Of a DNA stretch of 64,000 nt, positions 17,855 to 25,599 are shown in pieces. Within the stretch, counting starts at the first letter, position 1, and each line of letters begins with the position of its first letter. The stretch comes from Streptomyces sp. DH-12 (GTDB lineage: Bacteria > Actinomycetota > Actinomycetes > Streptomycetales > Streptomycetaceae): positions 6,106,001 to 6,170,000 of the forward strand of contig NZ_PPFB01000001.1 of assembly GCF_002899455.1 (NCBI RefSeq), given 5' to 3'. The position numbers and the translations under genes were made by a program. The notes under the pieces are model-generated. The model saw only the letters and a program-made list of their open reading frames with translations, was not told the origin of the DNA and did not search any database.

Positions 17855-18895
17855 ATGGTGAAGCAGAGTGCCGACGCGAAGCGGCCACCCGGGATGGCGG
17901 ACGTGGCGCGAGCCGCCGGAGTGTCCGCGCAGACGGTGTCCCGAGTGCTCTCGGGCCATCCGAACGTCCAGGAGCACACGCGTGCCAAGGTCATGGCCGC
18001 CGTGGAGGAGCTGGGGTACCGGCGCAACAACGCCGCCCGGGTGCTGTCCTCGGGCCGCAGCCGCACCATCGGCGTGGTGACGCTGCGCACCCACTACTAC
18101 TCGGGCGGGCTCGTCACCTCGGGCATCGAGAACGCGGCCAGGGCGGCCGGGTACACCGTCAACGCCGTCACGACCTCCTCGCTCGACACGTCCGCCATCG
18201 AGGACGCGCTGTCCCGGCTGGCCGACCAGGACGTCGAGGGCGTCGTCCTGGCCGTGCCGCTCATCCACACCAGCCGCCGGATCGAGCAGCTGACCGAGTC
18301 GGTCCCCACCGTCACGATCGACGGGTCCCGCACCTCCGCGACCGAGGTGGTGGCCGTCGACCAGGCGCTCGCCGCGCGTCTGGCCACACAGCACCTGCTC
18401 GACCTCGGGCACGACTCGGTGTGGCACGTGACCGGTCCCGAGGAGTGGCTGGAGGCCGCCAGCAGGCGTGACGGCTGGCGCGACACCCTCGAGGAGGCCG
18501 GCCGCCCCGTGCCTCCCGCGCTGGAAGGCGACTGGTCTCCCGCGTCCGGGTACCGCAACGGTCTCGTTCTGGGGCGCATCCCCGACGTGACCGCCGTCTT
18601 CGTCGCCAGCGACGAAATGGCCTTCGGAGTGATCAAGGCGCTGCACGAGACGGGCCGGCGGGTCCCCGAGGACATCTCGGTGGTGGGCGTGGACAACATC
18701 GAACTCGCCGAGTACAGCTGGCCGCCGCTCACCACCGTGGCGCAGCCGTTCGCGGAGATGGGGGCGCTGGCGGTGACACACCTGCTGCGGGCCATCGCGG
18801 CTCCGGGCGCCCTGTCGGAACCGAAGTCGGTGGAGCCGCGCCTCGTCGTCCGGTCGAGCACCGCGCCGCCCCGCGACTCCGGCGGCGCCCGCTGA
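17855..18895 (+). CDS. LacI-family transcriptional regulator
   Basis: The 346-residue protein has an N-terminal LacI HTH (about 15-60; MADVARAAGVSAQTVSRVLSG) with the hinge NNAARVLSSGRSRTIGVV. A periplasmic-binding-protein-like sugar domain follows (about 68-340; FVASDEMAFGVIKAL, DISVVGVDNIELAEYSWPPLTTV). It is divergent from the galactoside operon and is its likely repressor, released by the imported sugar or a product. I chose the ATG after GAGGAAGGA; the frame extends upstream without homology. Confidence 0.93.
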   Translation: MVKQSADAKRPPGMADVARAAGVSAQTVSRVLSGHPNVQEHTRAKVMAAVEELGYRRNNAARVLSSGRSRTIGVVTLRTHYYSGGLVTSGIENAARAAGYTVNAVTTSSLDTSAIEDALSRLADQDVEGVVLAVPLIHTSRRIEQLTESVPTVTIDGSRTSATEVVAVDQALAARLATQHLLDLGHDSVWHVTGPEEWLEAASRRDGWRDTLEEAGRPVPPALEGDWSPASGYRNGLVLGRIPDVTAVFVASDEMAFGVIKALHETGRRVPEDISVVGVDNIELAEYSWPPLTTVAQPFAEMGALAVTHLLRAIAAPGALSEPKSVEPRLVVRSSTAPPRDSGGAR

Positions 18896-19233
18896 CCCCT
18901 GCGGTGCGGCCGTTCATGGAGAGGAGGCGTCCCCTCGTCCCGTTCCGGCCCTCCGGGAGCAGGGCCGCGGCGGGGGCGCCCAGGCTTCCCGTACGGCACG
19001 ACGAGCGCATGCGCACGGCGTCCGCGCGACCGCGTGGGGCCCGCTCCCCGACGTGCCCACCCGAGTGCGGCACGTCTCCGGACCACCGGGCGGCGGGCTC
19101 CCCGTACGACGTCGTGGGGGACCGCCCGGCCGACGACGGGGCGGCCGTCCCCCGGTGCTCCGTCCCGCCCCGCCCGCGCCCGCCCCCGCCGGCTCGGCTG
19201 CCCGGCCCCCTCCTCCCCGCCCCCGGCACCCCG
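18896..19233. other. Gene-free stretch before argC
   Basis: No protein-like frame is seen. A 7-bp stem (CGGCCCT 18946-18952 / AGGGCCG 18961-18967) about 50 nt after the LacI stop may terminate that gene. The argC promoter starts at its right edge. Confidence 0.5.
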
Positions 19234-19275
19234 TTGCATAAACGTGCAGGGAAACGTATAGTCATGCCATCCAGG
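19234..19275 (+). promoter_or_regulatory. argC promoter with ArgR (ARG) boxes
   Basis: TTGCAT (19234-19239) and TATAGT (19257-19262) are spaced by 17 nt. The same stretch holds ArgR-type half-sites (TTGCAT, GTGCAG, CGTATAG, TCATGCC). The AT-rich patch stands out from its surroundings. ArgR with arginine would repress the arg operon here; the boxes are assigned by similarity to Streptomyces arg promoters. Confidence 0.75.
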
Positions 19276-19289
19276 AGGAGGGTTTTTCC

Positions 19290-20318
19290 ATGGCGGTACG
19301 TGCGGCGGTGGCCGGAGCGAGCGGGTACGCGGGCGGTGAGCTGCTGCGTCTGCTCCTGACCCACCCCGGGGTCGAGATCGGCGCCCTGACCGGGAACTCC
19401 AACGCCGGACAGCGCCTCGGTGCGCTCCAGCCGCATCTGGCGCCGCTGGCCGACCGGGTGCTGGAGCCGACCGCCCCCGAGGCGCTCGCCGGGCACGACG
19501 TCGTCTTCCTCGCGCTGCCGCACGGCCGGTCCGCCGCCGTCGCCGAGCAGCTCGGCGACGAGGTGCTGGTGATCGACATGGGCGCCGACTTCCGGTTGGA
19601 GGACGCCGCCGACTGGGAGACCTTCTACGGTTCCCCGCACGCCGGCACCTGGCCCTACGGCCTGCCCGAACTGCCGGGTGCCCGCGCCGCGCTGGAGGGG
19701 TCCAAGCGCGTCGCGGTGCCCGGTTGCTACCCCACCGCCGTCTCCCTCGCCCTGTTCCCGGCCTACGCCGCGGGACTCGCCGAGGCCGAGGCCGTGGTCG
19801 TCGCCGCGTCCGGCACCTCCGGCGCGGGCAAGGCGGCCAAGCCGCACCTGCTGGGCAGCGAGGTCATGGGCTCCATGTCGCCGTACGGCGTGGGCGGCGG
19901 GCACCGGCACACCCCCGAGATGATCCAGAACCTCAGCGCGGCGGCCGGCGAGCGCGTCACCGTCTCCTTCACGCCCACCCTGGCGCCGATGCCCCGCGGC
20001 ATCCTCGCCACCTGCTCCGCGAAGGCCAGGCCCGGCGTCACCGCCGAGTCCGTGCGCGCCGCCTACGAGAAGGCGTTCGCCGACGAACCGTTCGTGCGCC
20101 TCCTCCCCGAGGGACAGTGGCCCGCCACCGCCTCCGTGTACGGCTCCAACGCCGTGCAGGTGCAGGTGGCCCACGACGCCGCCGCCGGCCGGGTCGTCGC
20201 GATCAGCGCCATCGACAACCTCACCAAGGGCACCGCGGGCGGTGCCGTCCAGAGCATGAACATCGCCCTGGGTCTCGACGAGACCACCGGGCTGACGACG
20301 ATCGGAGTTGCGCCGTGA
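19290..20318 (+). CDS. argC: N-acetyl-gamma-glutamyl-phosphate reductase
   Basis: A 342-residue NADPH-dependent reductase converting N-acetylglutamyl phosphate to the semialdehyde, the third step of arginine synthesis. The N-terminal Rossmann motif is AGASGYAGGELLRLL. The catalytic cysteine is C146 in VPGCYPTA, followed by SGAGKAAKPHL and GGGHRHTPEM. Length is normal. The ATG follows AGGAGGAGGG. It is the first gene of the argCJBDR cluster, and its stop overlaps a GTG that opens a 31-codon ORF. Confidence 0.97.
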   Translation: MAVRAAVAGASGYAGGELLRLLLTHPGVEIGALTGNSNAGQRLGALQPHLAPLADRVLEPTAPEALAGHDVVFLALPHGRSAAVAEQLGDEVLVIDMGADFRLEDAADWETFYGSPHAGTWPYGLPELPGARAALEGSKRVAVPGCYPTAVSLALFPAYAAGLAEAEAVVVAASGTSGAGKAAKPHLLGSEVMGSMSPYGVGGGHRHTPEMIQNLSAAAGERVTVSFTPTLAPMPRGILATCSAKARPGVTAESVRAAYEKAFADEPFVRLLPEGQWPATASVYGSNAVQVQVAHDAAAGRVVAISAIDNLTKGTAGGAVQSMNIALGLDETTGLTTIGVAP

Positions 20319-20410
20319 GCGACGCACGTGCAGCCGCCGGGCCGCAGACGATCACGATGCCCGCACCTCTGCGCTGCACGGGCGGAGAAGCGAACGAGGA
20401 GACACAGTGA
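20315..20410 (+). CDS. Possible 31-residue peptide coupled between argC and argJ
   Basis: A GTG start overlaps the argC stop as GTGA, with CGGAG 7 nt upstream. The frame runs 31 codons, and its TGA overlaps the argJ GTG start, again as GTGA. The peptide begins VSDARAAAGPQTIT and ends EANEETQ; I recognise no domain. About 73% of codons end in G or C, below neighbouring genes. It may be a real small protein, or a coupling device that carries ribosomes from argC to argJ. Confidence 0.45.
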   Translation: MSDARAAAGPQTITMPAPLRCTGGEANEETQ

Positions 20411-21558
20411 GTGTGACGGCAGCAAAGGGATTCACGGCGGCGGGCATCGCCGCCGGGATCAAGGAGAACGGCAACCCCGACCTGGCCCTCGTGGTCAACA
20501 ACGGCCCCCGGCGCGCCGCCGCCGGCGTCTTCACCTCCAACCGCGTCAAGGCCGCGCCCGTGCTCTGGTCCGAACAGGTCCTCAAGAGCGGGCAGCTGTC
20601 CGCGGTCGTCCTCAACTCCGGCGGCGCCAACGCCTGCACCGGACCCAAGGGTTTCCAGGACACCCACGCCACCGCCGAGAAGGCCGCCGAGCTGCTGGGC
20701 GTCGGCGCGGGCGAGGTGGCCGTCTGCTCCACCGGCCTCATCGGCGTCCTGCTGCCCATGGACAAGCTGCTCCCGGGCGTCGGGGCCGCCGTCGCCCAGC
20801 TCTCGGAGCACGGCGGCGAGAAGGCCGCCATCGCCATCAAGACCACGGACACCGTCCACAAGACGTCCGTCGTGTCCGGGGGAGGCTGGACCGTCGGCGG
20901 CATGGCCAAGGGCGCGGGCATGCTCGCCCCCGGCCTCGCCACCATGCTCGTCGTCCTCACCACCGACGCCGACGTCGACAGCGAGACCCTGGACCGGGCG
21001 CTCCGCGCCGCCACCCGGGTCACCTTCGACCGCGTCGACTCCGACGGCTGCATGTCCACCAACGACACCGTGCTGCTGCTCGCCTCCGGCGCCTCCGGCG
21101 TCACCCCGGAGCACGACGACTTCGCCGAGGCCGTACGGGCCGTCTGCGACGACCTCGGCCAGCAGCTCATCCGCGACGCCGAGGGCGCCAGCAAGGACAT
21201 CAAGGTCGAGGTGGTGGGCGCCGCGACCGAGGACGACGCCGTCGAGGTGGGCCGTTCCATCGCCCGCAACAACCTCCTGAAGTGCGCCATCCACGGCGAG
21301 GACCCCAACTGGGGCCGCGTCCTCTCCGCCATCGGCACCACGAAGGCCGCCTTCGAGCCCGACCGGCTCAACGTCGCCATCAACGGCGTCTGGGTGTGCA
21401 AGAACGGCGGCGTCGGCGAGGACCGCGACCAGGTCGACATGCGCTACCGCGAGGTGCACATCGTCGCCGACCTGGCCGCCGGCGACGCCACCGCCACCAT
21501 CTGGACCAACGACCTCACCGCCGACTACGTCCACGAGAACAGCGCCTATTCCTCATGA
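20407..21558 (+). CDS. argJ: Glutamate N-acetyltransferase / amino-acid acetyltransferase
   Basis: A 383-residue bifunctional or monofunctional ornithine acetyltransferase that recycles the acetyl group between N-acetylornithine and glutamate. The precursor self-cleaves before the nucleophilic threonine, T179 in KGAGMLAPGLATMLV, giving alpha and beta chains. HGEDPNWGR and NDLTADYVHENSAYSS are family signatures. The GTG start has GAGGAG 5 nt upstream. Its stop overlaps the argB ATG (ATGA). Confidence 0.96.
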   Translation: MSVTAAKGFTAAGIAAGIKENGNPDLALVVNNGPRRAAAGVFTSNRVKAAPVLWSEQVLKSGQLSAVVLNSGGANACTGPKGFQDTHATAEKAAELLGVGAGEVAVCSTGLIGVLLPMDKLLPGVGAAVAQLSEHGGEKAAIAIKTTDTVHKTSVVSGGGWTVGGMAKGAGMLAPGLATMLVVLTTDADVDSETLDRALRAATRVTFDRVDSDGCMSTNDTVLLLASGASGVTPEHDDFAEAVRAVCDDLGQQLIRDAEGASKDIKVEVVGAATEDDAVEVGRSIARNNLLKCAIHGEDPNWGRVLSAIGTTKAAFEPDRLNVAINGVWVCKNGGVGEDRDQVDMRYREVHIVADLAAGDATATIWTNDLTADYVHENSAYSS

Positions 21559-22457
21559 CCGTCACCCGTAAGCACACCGCGCTGCCCAAGGCGCAGATCC
21601 TCATCGAGGCGCTGCCCTGGCTGACCCGGCACCACGGCAGGACCGTCGTCATCAAGTTCGGCGGCAACGCCATGGTCGACGAGGACCTGAAGGCCGCGTT
21701 CGCCCAGGACGTCGTCTTCCTGCGGCACGCCGGGCTGAAACCCGTCGTCGTGCACGGCGGCGGCCCGCAGATCAGCCGCGCGCTCGAGACCCACGGCATC
21801 GTCAGCGAGTTCAAGGCCGGCCTGCGCGTCACCACCGAGGACGCCATGGACGTCGTGCGGATGGTGCTCGCCGGACAGGTCCAGCGGGAGCTGGTCGGAC
21901 TGCTCAACCGGCACGGCCCGCTCGCCGTCGGCCTCACCGGCGAGGACGCGCACACCCTCACCGCCACCAAGCACCGGCCCCGGATCGACGGAGAAGCGGT
22001 CGACATCGGGCGGGTGGGCGAGATCACCGAGATCGACACGGGCGCGATCGAGGCCCTGCTCGCCGACGGCCGCATACCGGTCGTCTCGTCGATCGCCCGC
22101 AGCCAGGACGACCACCATGTCTACAACGTCAATGCTGATACGGCGGCTGCGGCACTCGCTGCTGCTCTGGGCGCCGAAACCCTCATGGTCCTCACGGACG
22201 TCGAAGGCCTCTACGAGGACTGGCCCCACAGCGACGAGGTGATCAGCCGTCTCACCGCGTCCCAGCTCGAGAAGCTCCTGCCGGAGCTGTCCTCGGGCAT
22301 GGTGCCCAAGATGGAGGGCTGCCTGCACGCCGTGCGCAACGGCGTGACCACCGCCCGCGTCATCGACGGCCGGGTCCAGCACTCGATCCTGCTGGAGATC
22401 TTCACGGACGAGGGCATCGGCACCATGGTCGTGCCCGACGAACAGGGGGAGTCGTGA
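21555..22457 (+). CDS. argB: Acetylglutamate kinase
   Basis: A 300-residue amino-acid kinase that phosphorylates N-acetylglutamate, the second step and usually the arginine-inhibited step. Motifs: VVIKFGGNAM, VVVHGGGPQIS, NVNADTAAAALAAALGAE, LTDVEGLYEDW, and SSGMVPKMEGCLHAV near the C-terminus. An N-terminal extension (about 1-25) fits the hexameric, arginine-sensitive type. It overlaps argJ by ATGA and argD by GTGA. Confidence 0.97.
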   Translation: MTVTRKHTALPKAQILIEALPWLTRHHGRTVVIKFGGNAMVDEDLKAAFAQDVVFLRHAGLKPVVVHGGGPQISRALETHGIVSEFKAGLRVTTEDAMDVVRMVLAGQVQRELVGLLNRHGPLAVGLTGEDAHTLTATKHRPRIDGEAVDIGRVGEITEIDTGAIEALLADGRIPVVSSIARSQDDHHVYNVNADTAAAALAAALGAETLMVLTDVEGLYEDWPHSDEVISRLTASQLEKLLPELSSGMVPKMEGCLHAVRNGVTTARVIDGRVQHSILLEIFTDEGIGTMVVPDEQGES

Positions 22458-23659
22458 GCAACGCGGAACTGACCGCCCGCTGGCAGGGCGCGCTGATGAA
22501 CAACTACGGCACGCCCCGCCTCCCCCTCGTGCGCGGCGAGGGCCAGCGGCTCTGGGACGCCGACGGCACGGAGTACCTCGACTTCGTCGGGGGCATCGCG
22601 ACCAACGCCCTCGGCCACGCCCACCCGGCGGTCGTCGAGGCCGTCACCCGGCAGATCTCCTCCCTCGGCCACATCTCCAACCTCTTCCTCGCCGAGCCCA
22701 CCGTGGCCCTGGCCGAGCGGCTGCTGCAGCTCTTCGGCCGGGACGGCAGGGTCTTCTTCTGCAACTCCGGGGCCGAGGCCAACGAGGCCGCCTTCAAGAT
22801 CGGCCGGCTCACCGGCCGCACCCGCGTCGTCGCGACGGAGGGCGCCTTCCACGGCCGCACCATGGGCGCCCTCGCGCTCACCGGGCAGGCCGGCAAGCGG
22901 GAGCCGTTCCTGCCGCTGCCCGGCGACGTCACCCACGTGCCGTTCGGGGACGCCCAGGCGCTGGACGCGGCCGTCACCGAGGACACGGCCCTGGTCATCC
23001 TCGAACCCGTCCAGGGCGAACTGGGCGTCGTGGTCCCGCCCACCGGCTACCTCAAGGCGGCCCGCGCCATCACGGCCGCCAAGGGCGCGCTGCTCGTGCT
23101 CGACGAGGTGCAGACCGGCGTGGGCCGGACCGGCGACTGGTTCGCGTACCAGGCCCACGAGGGCGTGCTGCCGGACGTCGTCACCCTCGCCAAGCAGCTC
23201 GGCGGCGGACTGCCGCTCGGCGCCACCGTCGCCTTCGGCCGCGCGGCCCAGCTGCTCCAGCCCGGCCACCACGGCACGACGTTCGGCGGCAACCCGGTCG
23301 CCTGCGCCGCCGGACTCGCGGTGCTCGACACCATCGCCGGCGAGGGACTGCTGGAGAACGCCAAGCGCCAGGGCGAGAAGCTCCGCCAGGGGATCGAGGG
23401 CCTCGGGCACGCCTTGATCGACCACGTCCGGGGAGCGGGCCTGCTCCTGGGTATCGTGCTCACCGAGCCGCTCGCGCCCCAGGCGCAACAGGCGGCTCAG
23501 GACGCCGGGTTCCTCGTGAACGCCGCCGCCCCCGACGTCGTACGGCTGATGCCGCCGCTGAACCTCGGGGACGACGCGGTGGCCGCGTTCCTCGGGGCGC
23601 TGCCCGGCATCCTGGACGCCGCCGGACGCGCGGACGGGGAAGGACGAGCCGGGGAATGA
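22454..23659 (+). CDS. argD: Acetylornithine aminotransferase
   Basis: A 401-residue fold-type-I PLP enzyme converting N-acetylglutamate semialdehyde to N-acetylornithine. The Schiff-base lysine is K247 (TLAKQLGGGLPLGA), with LLVLDEVQTGVGRTG and NSGAEANEAAFK as cofactor motifs. The GTG start is coupled to argB by a 4-bp overlap. Seven nucleotides separate its stop from argR. Confidence 0.96.
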   Translation: MSNAELTARWQGALMNNYGTPRLPLVRGEGQRLWDADGTEYLDFVGGIATNALGHAHPAVVEAVTRQISSLGHISNLFLAEPTVALAERLLQLFGRDGRVFFCNSGAEANEAAFKIGRLTGRTRVVATEGAFHGRTMGALALTGQAGKREPFLPLPGDVTHVPFGDAQALDAAVTEDTALVILEPVQGELGVVVPPTGYLKAARAITAAKGALLVLDEVQTGVGRTGDWFAYQAHEGVLPDVVTLAKQLGGGLPLGATVAFGRAAQLLQPGHHGTTFGGNPVACAAGLAVLDTIAGEGLLENAKRQGEKLRQGIEGLGHALIDHVRGAGLLLGIVLTEPLAPQAQQAAQDAGFLVNAAAPDVVRLMPPLNLGDDAVAAFLGALPGILDAAGRADGEGRAGE

Positions 23660-23666
23660 GACGACG

Positions 23667-24230
23667 ATGAGCCAGCAGGACCAGGGGCGTACGGCCGGAC
23701 AGGCGGAGCAGGGCGGTCAGGCCGGGCCCGCCGTGCCGCAGACCCGTACCGCGCGCCACCGCCGGATCGTGGACATCCTCAACCGGCAGCCGGTGCGGTC
23801 CCAGAGCCAGCTCGCGAAGCTGCTCGCCGACGACGGGCTGAGCGTCACCCAGGCGACGCTCTCCCGCGACCTCGACGAGCTGAACGCGGTGAAGATCCGC
23901 AACAACGACGGGGACCTGATCTACGCGGTGCCGAGCGAGGGGGGTTTTCGCACGCCGCGCGCGCCCTTGGGGGAGTCCGCCAAGGAGGAGCGGATGCGGC
24001 GGCTCTCGCAGGAGCTGCTGATCTCCGCGGAGGCTTCCGCGAACCTGGTCGTGCTGCGGACGCCTCCGGGGGCCGCGCAGTTCCTCGCGTCCGCGATCGA
24101 CCAGGCCGAGCTGCACGACATCCTCGGCACCATCGCCGGGGACGACACGTTGTTGCTGATCAGCAGGGAACCCACGGGTGGGCAGGCGCTCGCCGACCAC
24201 ATGCTGCGGCTGGCTCAGAACGGGCAGTGA
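23667..24230 (+). CDS. argR: Arginine repressor
   Basis: The 187-residue protein has a winged-helix DNA-binding domain (about 28-95; RHRRIVDILNRQPVRSQSQL, SVTQATLSRDLDELNAVKIR) and a C-terminal arginine-binding/oligomerisation domain (about 115-185; GTIAGDDTLLLISREPTGG). It represses arg genes through ARG boxes such as those before argC and argG. It has a longer N-terminus than Escherichia coli ArgR. It ends the operon; a repeat-associated hairpin follows. Confidence 0.96.
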   Translation: MSQQDQGRTAGQAEQGGQAGPAVPQTRTARHRRIVDILNRQPVRSQSQLAKLLADDGLSVTQATLSRDLDELNAVKIRNNDGDLIYAVPSEGGFRTPRAPLGESAKEERMRRLSQELLISAEASANLVVLRTPPGAAQFLASAIDQAELHDILGTIAGDDTLLLISREPTGGQALADHMLRLAQNGQ

Positions 24231-24252
24231 GGGGACGCTTCGGTCCGCTGCC

Positions 24253-24296
24253 GGGCGCGGGTCCGCGGGGACCGGTCGCGCGGTTCCCGCGCCCCT
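24253..24296. repeat. Intergenic repeat copy forming a terminator-like fold
   Basis: GGGCGCGGG (24253-24261) pairs with CCCGCGCCC (24286-24294), with further CG pairs inside. It lies between the convergent argR and apbE genes. The right arm (24276-24296, reverse strand) matches a 21-bp repeat that recurs after argH and after the MFS gene. It probably serves as a two-way terminator. Confidence 0.6.
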
Positions 24297-24309
24297 CGCG
24301 GGGCGCTGG

Positions 24310-25110
24310 TCAGCCCAGCCAGTCGGCGAGGTTGCCGGTGCAGCGGACCTCGTCGCCCGCGGTGATCAGGAGGCCCTCCGTGTCGGGCAGGGAGTCCAGC
24401 CAGCGCAGGCCCTCCTTGGAACCCATCGCGAAGGCCGCCGTGGCCCAGCAGTCCGCCCAGGTCAGACGGGGGGCGACCACCGTCACCGCGACCAGGTCGG
24501 TCACCGCGGAGCGGCCCGTGCGCGGGTCCACGATGTGGGCGCCGCGCTCCGCGGTCCCGGACGTCGCCACCGCCAGCTCCCGCGCCCCGGCCGCGGAGAC
24601 CACCGCGGCGAGGCCGCCCGGACGCAGCGGATCCGCCACCCCGACCCGCCAGGGCCGGCCCGCACCGGGCGAGCCGAGCAGCTGGACGTCGCCGCCGCCG
24701 TTGACGCTCACCCCCGAGGCCCCCGCCGCCAGGAGCTGCCGCGCCGCGCGCTCGGTGGCCCAGCCCTTGACGATCCCGGTCGGGTCGAGCCGCCCCCGGT
24801 ACCGCGTGCTGAACCAGCCCTCGCTGGTCCGTTCCGCCTCCGCGGCCAGCTCCAGCACCTCGGCGACCTCGGGACCGCAGGCGCCGGCGTCCAGCTCACC
24901 GCGCGCCAGCCGGGAGATCCGGCTGTCCTCGCGGTAGGTGCTGAAGACCTCGTCGACCCGGCGCAGTCCGGCCGCGGCCGCCTCCAGCGCCGCGCGTACC
25001 GCGCCGGGTTCCCCGCCGCGGACGTCGAGGGAGAAGACGGTCCCCATCGTCTCCACCACCTGACGCACCGCGGCGGGCGCCTCCACGGGTTCCGTCACCG
25101 CGTCAGCCAC
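24310..25110 (-). CDS. FAD:protein FMN transferase (ApbE)
   Basis: A 266-residue ApbE/flavinator protein that links FMN covalently to a threonine in target proteins, with FAD as donor. Motifs: MGTVFSLDVRGGE, DPTGIVKGWATERAARQL (Mg and FAD contacts), VSVNGGGDVQLLG and TSGTAERGAHIVDPRTG. No signal peptide or lipobox is visible, which is unusual if it acts outside. The GTG start overlaps the end of the FMN-binding gene by 8 bp. That upstream gene encodes its probable substrate. Confidence 0.9.
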   Translation of the reverse strand: MADAVTEPVEAPAAVRQVVETMGTVFSLDVRGGEPGAVRAALEAAAAGLRRVDEVFSTYREDSRISRLARGELDAGACGPEVAEVLELAAEAERTSEGWFSTRYRGRLDPTGIVKGWATERAARQLLAAGASGVSVNGGGDVQLLGSPGAGRPWRVGVADPLRPGGLAAVVSAAGARELAVATSGTAERGAHIVDPRTGRSAVTDLVAVTVVAPRLTWADCWATAAFAMGSKEGLRWLDSLPDTEGLLITAGDEVRCTGNLADWLG

Positions 25111-25546
25111 CGGCCTTGTCCAGGGCCGACTGGAGGGACTCCTGGTAACCGGCGCTGGTGTACGTGGCGCCCGACACGGCGTCGATGTCCGCGCTGCCGG
25201 CCGCCACCGCCGCCTGGTTGAGCTCGGGCACGGCGGTGGAGGTGATCTGGTCGCTCCGGCCGCCCTGGGGGGTCTGGACGGCTTCGGCCCGGGTGATCCT
25301 GCCGCCGCTGACGGTGATCCGCACCTGCACCGGACCGTACTGGGTCCGCACCGCGTCGCCGGTGACCGTGCCGTCCCCGATGGGCCGGGCGCCGCCCTGC
25401 ACGGACTCCGCCGTGGGCGGGGCGCCGCCCGCCGCCGCGGCCGACCCCGGGTCGGACGCGGGTTTCAGCGACAGCAGCAGCACGATCCCGGAGACGGTGG
25501 CGGCGGTCGCCAGAACGGCACGCCGGACGGGGTGACTCTTCCTCAT
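25103..25546 (-). CDS. FMN-binding domain protein, exported
   Basis: A 147-residue protein with an N-terminal signal or anchor (about 8-28; RAVLATAATVSGIVLLLSL), a low-complexity linker and an FMN_bind domain (about 60-145). The segment DIDAVSGATYTSAGY contains the flavinylation site, where ApbE attaches FMN to a threonine by phosphodiester linkage. It should be an extracytoplasmic single-flavin electron carrier. It sits between the ferric-reductase-like gene upstream and apbE downstream in one operon. Confidence 0.9.
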   Translation of the reverse strand: MRKSHPVRRAVLATAATVSGIVLLLSLKPASDPGSAAAAGGAPPTAESVQGGARPIGDGTVTGDAVRTQYGPVQVRITVSGGRITRAEAVQTPQGGRSDQITSTAVPELNQAAVAAGSADIDAVSGATYTSAGYQESLQSALDKAGG

Positions 25547-25599
25547 CGCTTCTCAGGCTCCTGACGGGTAACGGGCGACCGGGGCCGATGGCCCGCCGC

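Noticed and set aside
20327..20380. 8-bp inverted repeat between argC and argJ as an attenuator
   Set aside because: The arms are 38 nt apart and short; the coupled ORF explains the gap better.
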